A stretch of DNA of 64,000 nt, from the NCBI RefSeq assembly GCF_013409575.1, contig NZ_JACCCY010000001.1, positions 496,001 to 560,000 on the forward strand. Direction: 5' to 3'. Position 1 is the first letter of the stretch, and each line of letters starts with the position of its first letter. Position numbers and translations under genes: made by a program. Shown here piece after piece: positions 56,163-64,000 of the stretch. Source of the DNA: Macellibacteroides fermentans. Its GTDB lineage: Bacteria; Bacteroidota; Bacteroidia; Bacteroidales; Tannerellaceae. The notes under the pieces were generated by a model, which was given only the letters and a program-made list of their open reading frames with translations, did not search any database and had not been told where the DNA came from.

Positions 56163-57929
56163 TTATTTAATTATACGAATGCCTTTGGGCGCCTTGACTG
56201 TAGTCTTGACAGATCCATCGGACAATTTCTCGTGTCTGACAAATATGGATCCCTGAGGTGTTGGCAAAGTACCTTCCGCCCAAAGCAGATCGCCCAGAGA
56301 TGGTTCGATTTTAACCACTTTGCATCCGGGTTCAAGGACCTTAAATCCCAGCACATGTTGAGTTAGCCAGGAGGTAGGGCCCGATGCCCAGCCGTGACAA
56401 AGACTATGTCTGAAACCTTTGTAACAGTAATCGCCATAATCGCCATGAATATCTTTTTTCCCTTCGGGCACCAGGTTATCGATGGGTGCGGCATTGGGCA
56501 ACCATTCCATATTGAAATCTTCCCAAAATGTAGTAGCTCCCAAATCAAGCATTGCCCCCCAGTAGGTACGGATTATATCCAGACCGCCCTGCACATTTTG
56601 AGCCTTGCCCATGGCTTGCAGCATATAGTATCCATAAAAAGTGGAAAAGTTTTTTGCCCCACCTACACTAATCACCTCTTTGTCTGCAGTTACCGGATCC
56701 ATCAGTCCAGCCAACGCCATCAAGGCCGCTGCCTGTTTAGAATGATTTGCATCCGGCACCTGTTTTTTCATACGGCCGGCTGCCTCAGCACACTGTGCAG
56801 CCAATGAATCATTTTTAAGTAAATGGCACAGTTCGCTTCCGGCATCCATCGCCATGGTAAGTAATGCCTGCAGGCCTGCATCCACTCCAGGCTGGTTTTC
56901 GCTGGATGGCCAGTCAAGAAACCTGTTGCCGTCTAGCTTCTCCCTTCCATTGGCATCCACTTTAGTCAGCAGATACTTAAGTAACCCTTCCATATAGGTT
57001 TTCTGCTGCATCAGGTAACCTAAATCCCCCTGGTACAAATACCAGTCGCGATGTATCAGCAGCCACCAGATGGAATACGAACTTATCCCGTTCATCCATT
57101 GGGGGAGCGGAGTAATATCACGTATCAGGTCCAGACTTTTAGGCACTACTTCGTTGTACCCAAAAACCGTGTTGATAGTCATCACCTCCGGATGCATATC
57201 GCCCACCCACACCAGGCGGTCGCGCTTAATACCGTCCCACAGATATTCCTGCATGTTGAGGTGCACCGTATAGGCACCGGTAAGCCATATTTTATTGAGT
57301 TGCTCGTCGTTACAGCTAAAACTGCCTTTGTAAGGTATATCCCGGGCGGTAAAAATTGCCCGCACCTCTTTAAGTTGTAATTCACTTGCCGGATCCAGCA
57401 GATCTATACGTACAAACCGGAATCCGGTATTTCCCACTTCAGCTACTCCCAACCAGGGCAAAGATAAGGTAAAATCGCGCATAGCATGATCGTTGGTAGC
57501 CCCACGTATACCTGTAGTACTCATGGCTTCGCTCACCGATTCGCCAAAGCGGATACGGATGTTGACCGGTTTTTGTGACCCGGGCATGCCGGTTACCAAC
57601 TGCAAGCCGCCTTGCAGCTCTTTGCCGAAATCAAGTAAAAGTGAAGGATGTCCGTTTACCGAACTTTTCATTACACAGATCGATGTATTGGCAAGGTCGG
57701 TCTGTCCGTTTCCCGGACGAAGCAGGTTAGCCTCTCCCTGAATGGAAGCGCCTCCCCCCTCCTCTTTCCATACAATACGTGTTGGAGGTGGGTATACTCT
57801 TGTGCGCTGATCTCGCTGAAGCTGCTCCGAATGTATGCCGTTCCATGCCGGAGGCAGAGCCGACTGACCGTGAAGCTGCATCGTAGCTGCCAACAAAAAA
57901 TTATATATCAGTATCTTTTTGAAATTCAT
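56163..57929 (-). CDS. GH78-type alpha-L-rhamnosidase-like protein (secreted)
   Basis: 588 residues with signal peptide 'MNFKKILIYNFLLAATMQLHGQ'. Shorter than usual GH78; the N-terminal carbohydrate-binding part is reduced to one sandwich ('VNIRIRFGESVSEAMST'). In the catalytic domain 'YLWDGIKRDRLVWVGDMHPEVMTI' takes the place of the 'DCPQRE..GW..D' segment, and 'NFSTFYGYYMLQAM...' and 'SLCHGWASGPTSWLTQHVLGFKVLEPGC' close the barrel. The Trp-Asp-Gly-x-Lys-Arg-Asp-Arg pattern is seen in rhamnosidase-related enzymes with other specificities, so the exact substrate is uncertain. Part of the rha operon, 58 bp after rhaD. Confidence 0.82.
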   Translation of the reverse strand: MNFKKILIYNFLLAATMQLHGQSALPPAWNGIHSEQLQRDQRTRVYPPPTRIVWKEEGGGASIQGEANLLRPGNGQTDLANTSICVMKSSVNGHPSLLLDFGKELQGGLQLVTGMPGSQKPVNIRIRFGESVSEAMSTTGIRGATNDHAMRDFTLSLPWLGVAEVGNTGFRFVRIDLLDPASELQLKEVRAIFTARDIPYKGSFSCNDEQLNKIWLTGAYTVHLNMQEYLWDGIKRDRLVWVGDMHPEVMTINTVFGYNEVVPKSLDLIRDITPLPQWMNGISSYSIWWLLIHRDWYLYQGDLGYLMQQKTYMEGLLKYLLTKVDANGREKLDGNRFLDWPSSENQPGVDAGLQALLTMAMDAGSELCHLLKNDSLAAQCAEAAGRMKKQVPDANHSKQAAALMALAGLMDPVTADKEVISVGGAKNFSTFYGYYMLQAMGKAQNVQGGLDIIRTYWGAMLDLGATTFWEDFNMEWLPNAAPIDNLVPEGKKDIHGDYGDYCYKGFRHSLCHGWASGPTSWLTQHVLGFKVLEPGCKVVKIEPSLGDLLWAEGTLPTPQGSIFVRHEKLSDGSVKTTVKAPKGIRIIK

Positions 57930-57987
57930 TCCAATTACACTTTCAACATTAAATTTAAGATTGCATCGTTCGGTATGATTATTTGGA

Positions 57988-58791
57988 CTACTCTAACGGC
58001 AGATTAAAGGCTACCGCCAATTCATCCAGCTGTTTGTCTGTCATCCCCACCGGTTCGAAGCCTGCAGTGCGGGCGTCAAGGTAAATCTGTGCCGATTTGG
58101 CCATGGTGTCTATAGCATCGAAACATTCGATGATATCTTCTCCCACTGCCAGCAATCCATGTTTTTCCCAAAGAACCACGTCGTGTTTCTCCAGTTGTTT
58201 GATAGTTGCATATGCCAGTTTCATGGAGCCTGGCAATTCGTAAGGTACAATTCCGATACCTCTTGGTACGATTACCCGGCTTTCGGGTATCATAGACCAA
58301 AGCGTATGGGTTATATAGGCCGAATTAAGCCAGCGGGGACTATGAGACAGGGCAATCAGATTGGTAGGATGCGTATGTAAAACCACTTTATTATTACGCC
58401 CTTTGGATAGCAGAAAATTATGCATTAACAAGTGCGAAGGCAACTCTGAAGTAGGAGAAATAGGTTGTTCTGCAATTATTTCGTAAGCACTGCCATCGGG
58501 TGTGATACGAATAATTGATCCGTTTTCGAAGGGCTTAAGAGAAATGTAGCGCATTCTCTTACCTGTTCCTGTCACATAAAAAATATGTCCGCCCAACTCT
58601 CCCATTACTTCCTGCAATTGGGTTGCCGGAGCCAAAGCCGGTAAATTCTTTTCTGCTTCGGTAAGAAGTTCGGTTATATTGACAGAGATATTTCCACCGT
58701 TTCGCTCTGCCCATCCCTTCTCCCAAAGATAGCCGGCAACTTCACATATCCGGTCTATTTCGGCCATTAAGGCCTGATTGTTTCGAATCAT
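57988..58791 (-). CDS. rhaD: L-rhamnulose-1-phosphate aldolase
   Basis: 267 residues, class II aldolase family. Splits rhamnulose-1-P into dihydroxyacetone phosphate and L-lactaldehyde. Zinc ligands in 'VVLHTHPTNLIALSHSP' (HxH) and the later 'LWEKHGLLAVGEDIIECFDAID' (Glu-Lys-His). 'ERNGGNISVNI' near the start is the usual Asn-Gly-Gly-Asn phosphate-binding loop. Fourth gene of rhaB-A-T-D, 25 bp after rhaT. No lactaldehyde-handling enzyme is next to it. Confidence 0.96.
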   Translation of the reverse strand: MIRNNQALMAEIDRICEVAGYLWEKGWAERNGGNISVNITELLTEAEKNLPALAPATQLQEVMGELGGHIFYVTGTGKRMRYISLKPFENGSIIRITPDGSAYEIIAEQPISPTSELPSHLLMHNFLLSKGRNNKVVLHTHPTNLIALSHSPRWLNSAYITHTLWSMIPESRVIVPRGIGIVPYELPGSMKLAYATIKQLEKHDVVLWEKHGLLAVGEDIIECFDAIDTMAKSAQIYLDARTAGFEPVGMTDKQLDELAVAFNLPLE

Positions 58792-58816
58792 ATATATTTA
58801 ATAAATTATATCATCA

Positions 58817-59839
58817 TTACAAGTTAGGAAAAACCAGCGAAAAGATTAGAATAAGCATTCCAGTAAACAATACTACCAGTGTTTTGTTTCCGGCTCCTTT
58901 CCACTCTTTCAGAATAATTCCCCACACATTACTGAAAATTACGTTTAAAGACATCAAAATACTCCACGAAAAAGCCAGCATTACCGGATGTTCCGAAAAG
59001 AAACTCTTACCCATACCCAATCCGAAGAACTGTGAGTACCATAGGATTCCGGCCAATGCACAAAATAAAATATTATTTAACAGGATCGGACCCGATACCT
59101 TAAAATAATCATACCCCGTATTATTTTTTACATTCTGGAAAAGGCAATAAACTGCATTTGTAATAAATCCGCCCATAGTAACCAATATGATTACCGGGTT
59201 GAGGGCAAATAATTCGATGGCTCCCAACTCCTTTGCTTTTTCCAGAACAGGTGTTCCCGCTTCAAGTCCTAAATTAAAGCAGGCGCTCATTACTCCGGCC
59301 AGTAAAGCAACCAATAATCCTTTGGTAAGAGCAAACTCCTTTACTGCAGCGAGTTTCTCCTCTTCACTCATTCGCTGCGCACGCAAACTACCTGCATAGC
59401 CAATTACTGCTATTCCGGCCAATGTGATGCAAACACCAAGTAAAAGAATCAAACCCTCGCCTGAAAACAGGTCTGTTCCGCCGAAAACAGCAGGTAGTAA
59501 TGTTCCAAATCCAGCACATGTACCCAGAGCTATGGATTGTCCTAAAGCTACTCCCAGGTAACGCATGCTTAAACCAAAGGTTAATCCTCCAATCCCCCAA
59601 AGCATTCCATAAAAGCAAGCCTTTAGTGCACCGCCTGCCTGCCACAATTCAATCAGACTTGAACTTTCTGGAACTGCCAGCTGTGCTCCTAAATAAGGAA
59701 AGATTAGCCAGGCAAATATGCCCTGTATCAGCCAGAAGCTTTCCCAACTCCATTGTTTTACCTTCTTTATTGGCACATATGAACTGGATTGCCCCATACT
59801 TCCGATGGCAATAATCAACAAGCCGATTATGACGTTCAT
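58817..59839 (-). CDS. rhaT: L-rhamnose-proton symporter
   Basis: 340 residues, ten hydrophobic segments, RhaT family of the drug/metabolite superfamily. N-terminal 'IGLLIIAIGSMGQSSSYVPIKKVKQWSWESFWLIQGIFAWLI' and 'LGVALGQSIALGTCAGFGTLLP' are typical of RhaT. Brings L-rhamnose across the inner membrane. 4 bp after rhaA, so one transcript. Confidence 0.95.
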   Translation of the reverse strand: MNVIIGLLIIAIGSMGQSSSYVPIKKVKQWSWESFWLIQGIFAWLIFPYLGAQLAVPESSSLIELWQAGGALKACFYGMLWGIGGLTFGLSMRYLGVALGQSIALGTCAGFGTLLPAVFGGTDLFSGEGLILLLGVCITLAGIAVIGYAGSLRAQRMSEEEKLAAVKEFALTKGLLVALLAGVMSACFNLGLEAGTPVLEKAKELGAIELFALNPVIILVTMGGFITNAVYCLFQNVKNNTGYDYFKVSGPILLNNILFCALAGILWYSQFFGLGMGKSFFSEHPVMLAFSWSILMSLNVIFSNVWGIILKEWKGAGNKTLVVLFTGMLILIFSLVFPNL

Positions 59840-59843
59840 ACCT

Positions 59844-61100
59844 CTAACGTTTGGATGTTACTGTTTGTTCGTACCTATGTATTTCGGAAATATAGTTTTC
59901 TCCCACAGGGACATCATTAAGGAAGCAGTAGTAATCCCAGACCGCCTGCCAGGGCATACTTTTAAGCTCTTCCTGTAGTGCAAGACGTTCAAAATATTGT
60001 CCGTTTTCTTCGTATGAATTCAATAATGCTGAAGGTTCAAGCAAGGCCTGAATAAAAGCTTTCTGCGTTGCACGGCATCCAATTACATAGGCACCGATAC
60101 GGTTGATAGTTGCATCAAAATAATCCAGTCCGATATGTACACGGTCCAATGCGTCGCAGCGGATAATTTCGCGGGCCAAGTCCTGAAGATCATCGTTCAA
60201 TATAACTACATGGTCGCTGTCCCAGCGAATGGGGCGGCTTACATGCAACATGATTTCAGGAGTGAATAATAACATAGAAGAAATCTTATCGGCAATACTT
60301 TCCGTAAGATGGAAGTGACCTGTATCAAGTGTTACTATCTTGCCCTTCTTTGCTCCGTATCCCAGATAGAAATCATAAGATCCCACTGTATAGCTTTCTA
60401 ATCCGATTCCAAACAATTTGGCTTCGATACAATCTTTCATGTTTGCATATTCGGTAGAAAATATTTCGTCCAGCGACTGTTCCAGAATACGTCTGTACTT
60501 TATGCGACTTGCAGGCACCTCCTTGCTCCCGTCGTGAATCCAAAGGTTCATCATACATGGATCTGCCTGATATTTGCCCATTTCTTCACTAATCCAACGA
60601 CAGCGTTTTGTATGTTCGATCCAGAAATTACGGATATCATCGTTGGGATTGGCCAAGGTAAGATCGCCACTTTTTGGGTGAGAGAATGAGGTACTGTTAA
60701 AGTCCAGCTTCATATTATGTTCCTTGCCCCACTCCATCCAGCTTTGAAAGTGTGAAGGTTCCACCTCGTTACGGTCTACCACCTTCCCTTCGAAATCGCC
60801 ATAGATTTCATGTAGGTTTAGTCGGTGCGTACCCGGAATATAGGATTTGGCACAGAGCACATCCAACCTAAGTTCGTCTATCGTGCGAGCCTTGCCCGGA
60901 TAGTTTCCGGTAACCTGTATACCTCCGGTAAGCGAACCGCCCTGATTCTCGAATCCCGTTACATCGTCGGCCTGCCAGCAGTGCAGCGACATGGATATTT
61001 TGTTCATTTTTTCAAGCACTTGGGTTGTATCCACGCCCAATGATGCATAGCGTTCGGTTGCCAGTTGAAATGACTGAAGCACATGATTCTCGTTTGTCAT
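59844..61100 (-). CDS. rhaA: L-rhamnose isomerase
   Basis: 418 residues, TIM barrel. Converts L-rhamnose to L-rhamnulose. Metal-site motifs 'LWIHDGSKEVPA' (Asp/Lys), 'VTLDTGHFHLTESIADKISSM' (HFHxTE, with metal ligands His and Asp) and 'IRWDSDHVVILNDDLQDLAREI' (DxDH) all present. Gap of 7 bp after rhaB. Usual length ~419. Confidence 0.97.
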   Translation of the reverse strand: MTNENHVLQSFQLATERYASLGVDTTQVLEKMNKISMSLHCWQADDVTGFENQGGSLTGGIQVTGNYPGKARTIDELRLDVLCAKSYIPGTHRLNLHEIYGDFEGKVVDRNEVEPSHFQSWMEWGKEHNMKLDFNSTSFSHPKSGDLTLANPNDDIRNFWIEHTKRCRWISEEMGKYQADPCMMNLWIHDGSKEVPASRIKYRRILEQSLDEIFSTEYANMKDCIEAKLFGIGLESYTVGSYDFYLGYGAKKGKIVTLDTGHFHLTESIADKISSMLLFTPEIMLHVSRPIRWDSDHVVILNDDLQDLAREIIRCDALDRVHIGLDYFDATINRIGAYVIGCRATQKAFIQALLEPSALLNSYEENGQYFERLALQEELKSMPWQAVWDYYCFLNDVPVGENYISEIHRYEQTVTSKR

Positions 61101-61107
61101 ATACGTA

Positions 61108-62583
61108 TTATTTTAAGATTACACGTTGATATTTTTCATACGCATCCTGCCACAAAGCAGTGTCGCAGGGGGTATAGTCTGTCAGGTCTACCGAGGCTGC
61201 CACCATGCGGCGCATCTCCCAACGATCGGCAACCAGTCCGCAGGCCTTTGCCTGCACCAGTCCGTTACCCATCGCCGTCGCCTCGGCAGGTCCGGCTATC
61301 AGAGGTATGCCCGTTGCGTTGGCTGTAAACTGATTAAGCAGTCGGTTTTGTGATCCGCCACCTATTACATGTAGCTGTAGGATGGGAAATGGAGCCAGCT
61401 CTCTCAACATGTCCAGCACTTCCCGGTAACGCAACGCCAGACTTTCAAAGATACAGCGCAGGTATTGGGAATGACTTTGGGGGATTGGCTGGCCGGTATC
61501 ACGACAATAATCTGCAATCGCAAGTGTCATACTTCGCGGATTGGCAAACCGGGAATCGTCCGGGTTTACAAGTGAAATAAAGGAGGGGGCATCCGTAGCC
61601 ATCTCCACAAGTTGTGGATAGGTATAGGTATGCCCCTGATGTTCCCACTCTTTTCGGCATTGCTCTACAAGCCACATACCGGTGATGTTTTTAAGGAAAC
61701 GGGTGGTACCTTCGATACCTCCTTCGTTGGTAAAATTAAACAGGCAGGATTTATCATTTATTATCGGATGTTCCGTCTCAATCCCCATAAGCGACCAGGT
61801 ACCGGAACTAAGATAGGCGAAGTTTGGATTAGAAGCCGGCACCGCTACAACAGCCGATGCCGTATCATGACCTGCAACAGCAATTACCGGCAGCTGTGGC
61901 AACCCGGCTTCCATAGCAAGTGCCGGAGTAAGACAACCCACCTTGGTGCCAGAGGATACGGGATTCGCAAACAAGGTTGGCGGAATTCCTACCGCCTCAA
62001 GCAATGAAGGTTCAAAACATCCGGTTACAGGATTAAGTATTTGAGAGGTAGAGGCAGCAGTATATTCGCATACCTCCACACCGGTAAGCAGGTAGGATAT
62101 AAGGTCCGGCATGAATAAGATCCGCGCGGCACTTTTTAATGGAGCAAACTGTTCGCGTGATGCGGCATACAGTTGATAAAGACTGTTGAAATTTAGAACC
62201 TGAATACCTGTCAGCCGGTATACCTCATCCCGGGATATCTTTTTGAAAAATTCGTCGGGTACGCCATCGGTGTAGGGATCACGATATGCCCTTGGTAATC
62301 CCAACAAGGTTCCGTCTGGTGCAATATATCCAAAATCCACACCCCAGGTGTCCACACCCATCGATTCGAGCGGGAATTTTCTTTCGGCACAAAGGGTAAG
62401 GGCTTCCTTTATATATTGATAGAGAGCATAGATGTTCCAGTAATATTTTCCATGCAGTTCGAGCATATTGTTAGGAAAGCGGGTAAGTTCCTGCATTTCA
62501 ATTTTGCCATGAGACAGGGTGATCAATACGCTTCGTCCGCTGGTTGCACCCAGATCAATCGCTAAAAAGGTGTGTTTCTTCAT
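61108..62583 (-). CDS. rhaB: L-rhamnulokinase
   Basis: 491 residues, FGGY family. Phosphorylates L-rhamnulose with ATP. 'FLAIDLGATSGRSVL' (ATP phosphate loop), 'GVDTWGVDFGYIAPDG' and 'VIAVAGHDTASAVVAVP' (catalytic Asp in GHDTA), and 'VIGGGSQNRLLNQFTA' (adenosine motif) present. First gene of the rha operon on the minus strand, with the AraC regulator divergent 96 bp away. Confidence 0.97.
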   Translation of the reverse strand: MKKHTFLAIDLGATSGRSVLITLSHGKIEMQELTRFPNNMLELHGKYYWNIYALYQYIKEALTLCAERKFPLESMGVDTWGVDFGYIAPDGTLLGLPRAYRDPYTDGVPDEFFKKISRDEVYRLTGIQVLNFNSLYQLYAASREQFAPLKSAARILFMPDLISYLLTGVEVCEYTAASTSQILNPVTGCFEPSLLEAVGIPPTLFANPVSSGTKVGCLTPALAMEAGLPQLPVIAVAGHDTASAVVAVPASNPNFAYLSSGTWSLMGIETEHPIINDKSCLFNFTNEGGIEGTTRFLKNITGMWLVEQCRKEWEHQGHTYTYPQLVEMATDAPSFISLVNPDDSRFANPRSMTLAIADYCRDTGQPIPQSHSQYLRCIFESLALRYREVLDMLRELAPFPILQLHVIGGGSQNRLLNQFTANATGIPLIAGPAEATAMGNGLVQAKACGLVADRWEMRRMVAASVDLTDYTPCDTALWQDAYEKYQRVILK

Positions 62584-62615
62584 AAAAAGAACAAAGTTTT
62601 TTAGTTGTAATGGTG

Positions 62616-62654
62616 CAAAAATAGAGCTTATGTTATTACTTTTGCTTTCGAAAG
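62616..62654. promoter_or_regulatory. Divergent rhaB / AraC promoters with central palindrome
   Basis: Minus strand -7 TATTTTTG at 62623-62616 for rhaB; plus strand -7 TACTTTTG at 62637-62644 for the regulator. No ideal -33 for either, as expected when an AraC protein activates. The palindrome CTTTCGAAAG at 62645-62654 lies just beside them. The two coding starts are 96 bp apart. Confidence 0.6.
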
Positions 62655-62679
62655 TGACCTTAAACCTTTCAATTTTGAC

Positions 62680-63567
62680 ATGAAAGAATCTTCGGCTGAT
62701 CAGCTAAAATATTTATCTATCAATTCGCAGGATGAAGACTGGGGAATTGTGGTGACCACCGTAGGGTATCAGTTTATACCACCGGAGGGGCAGTATCCTC
62801 AATCAGCCCATCCGGAGTCGTACAATTTCAAACCTCAGACCGGCAGAATATTAAATGAATATCAGCTGGTTTATATCATAAAGGGTAATGGATACTTTTC
62901 GTCGCAGTCGGTCAGGAAACAACGGATTTCCGCCGGTACGATGATTTTGCTCTTTCCGGGCGAATGGCACAGCTATTATCCCGACAAGCAGACTGGGTGG
63001 GATGAGTACTGGGTAGGATTCCGGGGAGTTCATATAGATAAACGGGTGGAGAAAAGGTTCTTCACCAAAGAAGAGCCGTTGCATTCGATAGGGATAAGTG
63101 CCACAATTGTAGGCTTGTATCAAGATATATTACGCTTTGCCAGTCAGGAGAAGGCGGGTTATCAGCCCATGATTTCGAGTATTGTGCTTCATATTTTAGG
63201 AAGTGTTTATTATAAGGAAAGAAATAACTCTTTTACCGACTCCTACGCCGTAGAAAAAATAAACGAGGCACGTATCCTGATGAAAAACATGGTGGAGAAA
63301 TCTCCCTCACCGGAACAGGTTGCAGCCGAGATCGGGGTGGGTTACTCTTGGTTCCGGCGGATGTTCAAGGAATATACAGGCACTTCGCCTGCCCAGTATC
63401 AACTACAACAAAAGCTATTGCGTGCCAAGGAGCTGCTTACCACCTCGGGCAAAAGTATCTCTGAGATTGCGTTTGTACTGAACTTTGAGAATCCGGGACA
63501 GTTCTCTACCTTTTTCCGCAAAAAAGAGGGGGTGACTCCTTCTGAGTTTCGGGAAAGAGTCCATTGA
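62680..63567 (+). CDS. AraC-family regulator of the rhamnose operon
   Basis: 295 residues. N-terminal cupin ('YQLVYIIKGNGYFSSQSVRKQRISAGTMILLFPGEWHSYYP') for sensing; C-terminal double HTH: 'EQVAAEIGVGYSWFRRMFKEYTGTSPAQYQLQQKLLRAKELL' and 'ISEIAFVLNFENPGQFSTFFRKKEGVTP'. Divergent from rhaB, so the likely activator (RhaR-like in function) responding to rhamnose. Starts MKESSADQLK. Confidence 0.93.
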   Translation: MKESSADQLKYLSINSQDEDWGIVVTTVGYQFIPPEGQYPQSAHPESYNFKPQTGRILNEYQLVYIIKGNGYFSSQSVRKQRISAGTMILLFPGEWHSYYPDKQTGWDEYWVGFRGVHIDKRVEKRFFTKEEPLHSIGISATIVGLYQDILRFASQEKAGYQPMISSIVLHILGSVYYKERNNSFTDSYAVEKINEARILMKNMVEKSPSPEQVAAEIGVGYSWFRRMFKEYTGTSPAQYQLQQKLLRAKELLTTSGKSISEIAFVLNFENPGQFSTFFRKKEGVTPSEFRERVH

Positions 63568-63589
63568 CGTTATTCTTCAATATGTATAA

Positions 63590-63628
63590 AAACGTAACGC
63601 CACAGAGAACTTTCGCTCTCCATGGCGT
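63590..63628 (-). terminator. Hairpin terminator after dps
   Basis: Stem ACGCCA / TGGCGT (63597-63602, 63623-63628) with inner GAGA/TCTC. On the minus strand it is followed by TACGTTTTTATAC, so it ends dps transcription; it may also serve the AraC gene. Confidence 0.7.
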
Positions 63629-63655
63629 CTAACACAGCTTTGGTTTTGGGATATG

Positions 63656-64000
63656 TTATTTACTTTCTGAAGCGTATGCTACAAGCATCCACACAAGTTT
63701 TTCCTGTTCTTTGAGATAATCGCTCATCAAGGCAACCGTTACCTCGTCTCCAGATTCGGAAGCTAACGACAACAACGCGCGTTCTTCACCAATCAGGTAG
63801 CTGTAAGTATCAAGTACATGTTTCAGTGATTCGGAAGCAGATGATACGCCGCTTACCTCTTTCACCTTAGAGACTTTCAGATATTGGCTGAAGTTATTTA
63901 CGGGTACTCCTCCCAACATAAGGATACGTTCTGCCAATTCATCCACCTTTTCGGCTACATCATCATACATCTCCTCAAATTGTTTGTGCAAGACAAAGAA
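63656..64000 (-). CDS. dps: Dps-family ferritin-like protein (C-terminal part, cut by window edge)
   Basis: The reading frame continues past the right edge; only the last ~114 codons are visible. 'HKQFEEMYDDVAEKVDELAERILMLGG' carries the conserved ferroxidase Asp-Asp-Glu pattern of Dps. The residues before it across the edge read FFVLH, also typical. The tail 'LVWMLVAYASESK' ends a helical ferritin-like fold. Protects DNA from oxidants by storing iron. Confidence 0.93.
   Translation of the reverse strand, partial: FFVLHKQFEEMYDDVAEKVDELAERILMLGGVPVNNFSQYLKVSKVKEVSGVSSASESLKHVLDTYSYLIGEERALLSLASESGDEVTVALMSDYLKEQEKLVWMLVAYASESK

Noticed and set aside
30170-62583. A polysaccharide utilization locus with SusC/SusD
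   Set aside because: No SusC- or SusD-like protein occurs; the barrel protein at 44070 belongs to another family and another operon.

Overview
The window is a chromosomal stretch of a Bacteroidales bacterium, most like a gut Bacteroides/Parabacteroides-type commensal. Pointers are the -7 promoter element TAnnTTTG in front of many genes, the absence of Shine-Dalgarno sequences, DUF4248, 6-bladed beta-propeller and OMP_b-brl_3 families, GH2/GH78/GH92 glycosidases and IS families common in this order. I cannot fix the species.

Layout. (1) 0-11.5 kb is an accessory, AT-rich island: a DUF4248 gene, a five-copy 22-bp iteron array, two unrecognised small proteins, an IS982-type element, and a giant DUF4011-helicase-MTES_1575 nuclease-like gene of the kind linked to phage defence. 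That gene is split by an ISAs1-family element with a 10-bp target duplication; removing the element restores a 1917-codon frame exactly. A HipB-like regulator follows, with only a tail of a possible hipA. (2) 11.9-21.2 kb is core metabolism: uxaC, a GNAT, a LytM lipoprotein, the gnd-zwf-pgl pentose-phosphate operon, a DUF2156 protein and an Eis-like GNAT. (3) 21.4-23.3 kb is an IS1182-family element. (4) 23.3-30.1 kb holds a GH2 beta-galactosidase, an aminopeptidase P, a membrane-anchored NUC1 nuclease and a formate/nitrite channel. (5) 30.2-41.9 kb is a glycan cluster: a GH78-like enzyme, two GH92-family proteins, a ROK kinase, a long class I mannose-6-phosphate isomerase and an AraC activator. 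(6) 42.0-46.6 kb holds an orphan structured-RNA candidate, then an outer-membrane barrel protein with a LytS/LytTR two-component pair. (7) 46.6-53.3 kb is a worn duplication zone: a 92-bp quasi-palindrome, three copies of the 3' end of a plug-domain gene, a 6-bladed propeller gene cut by an IS4-family element, and a membrane HTH regulator. (8) 53.4-63.6 kb is a complete L-rhamnose module (rhaB-rhaA-rhaT-rhaD plus two GH78-type enzymes, with a divergent AraC regulator), followed by the end of a Dps gene cut by the window edge.

How it works together: regions 5 and 8 are catabolic islands without a SusC/SusD pair. Periplasmic or surface glycosidases would release mannose or rhamnose; RhaT, ROK kinase, isomerases, kinase and aldolase take the sugars into central metabolism; uxaC and the pentose-phosphate genes handle uronate and hexose flux. 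Four different insertion sequences are present, two of them inside genes, and both of those insertions can be reversed on paper to an intact reading frame.
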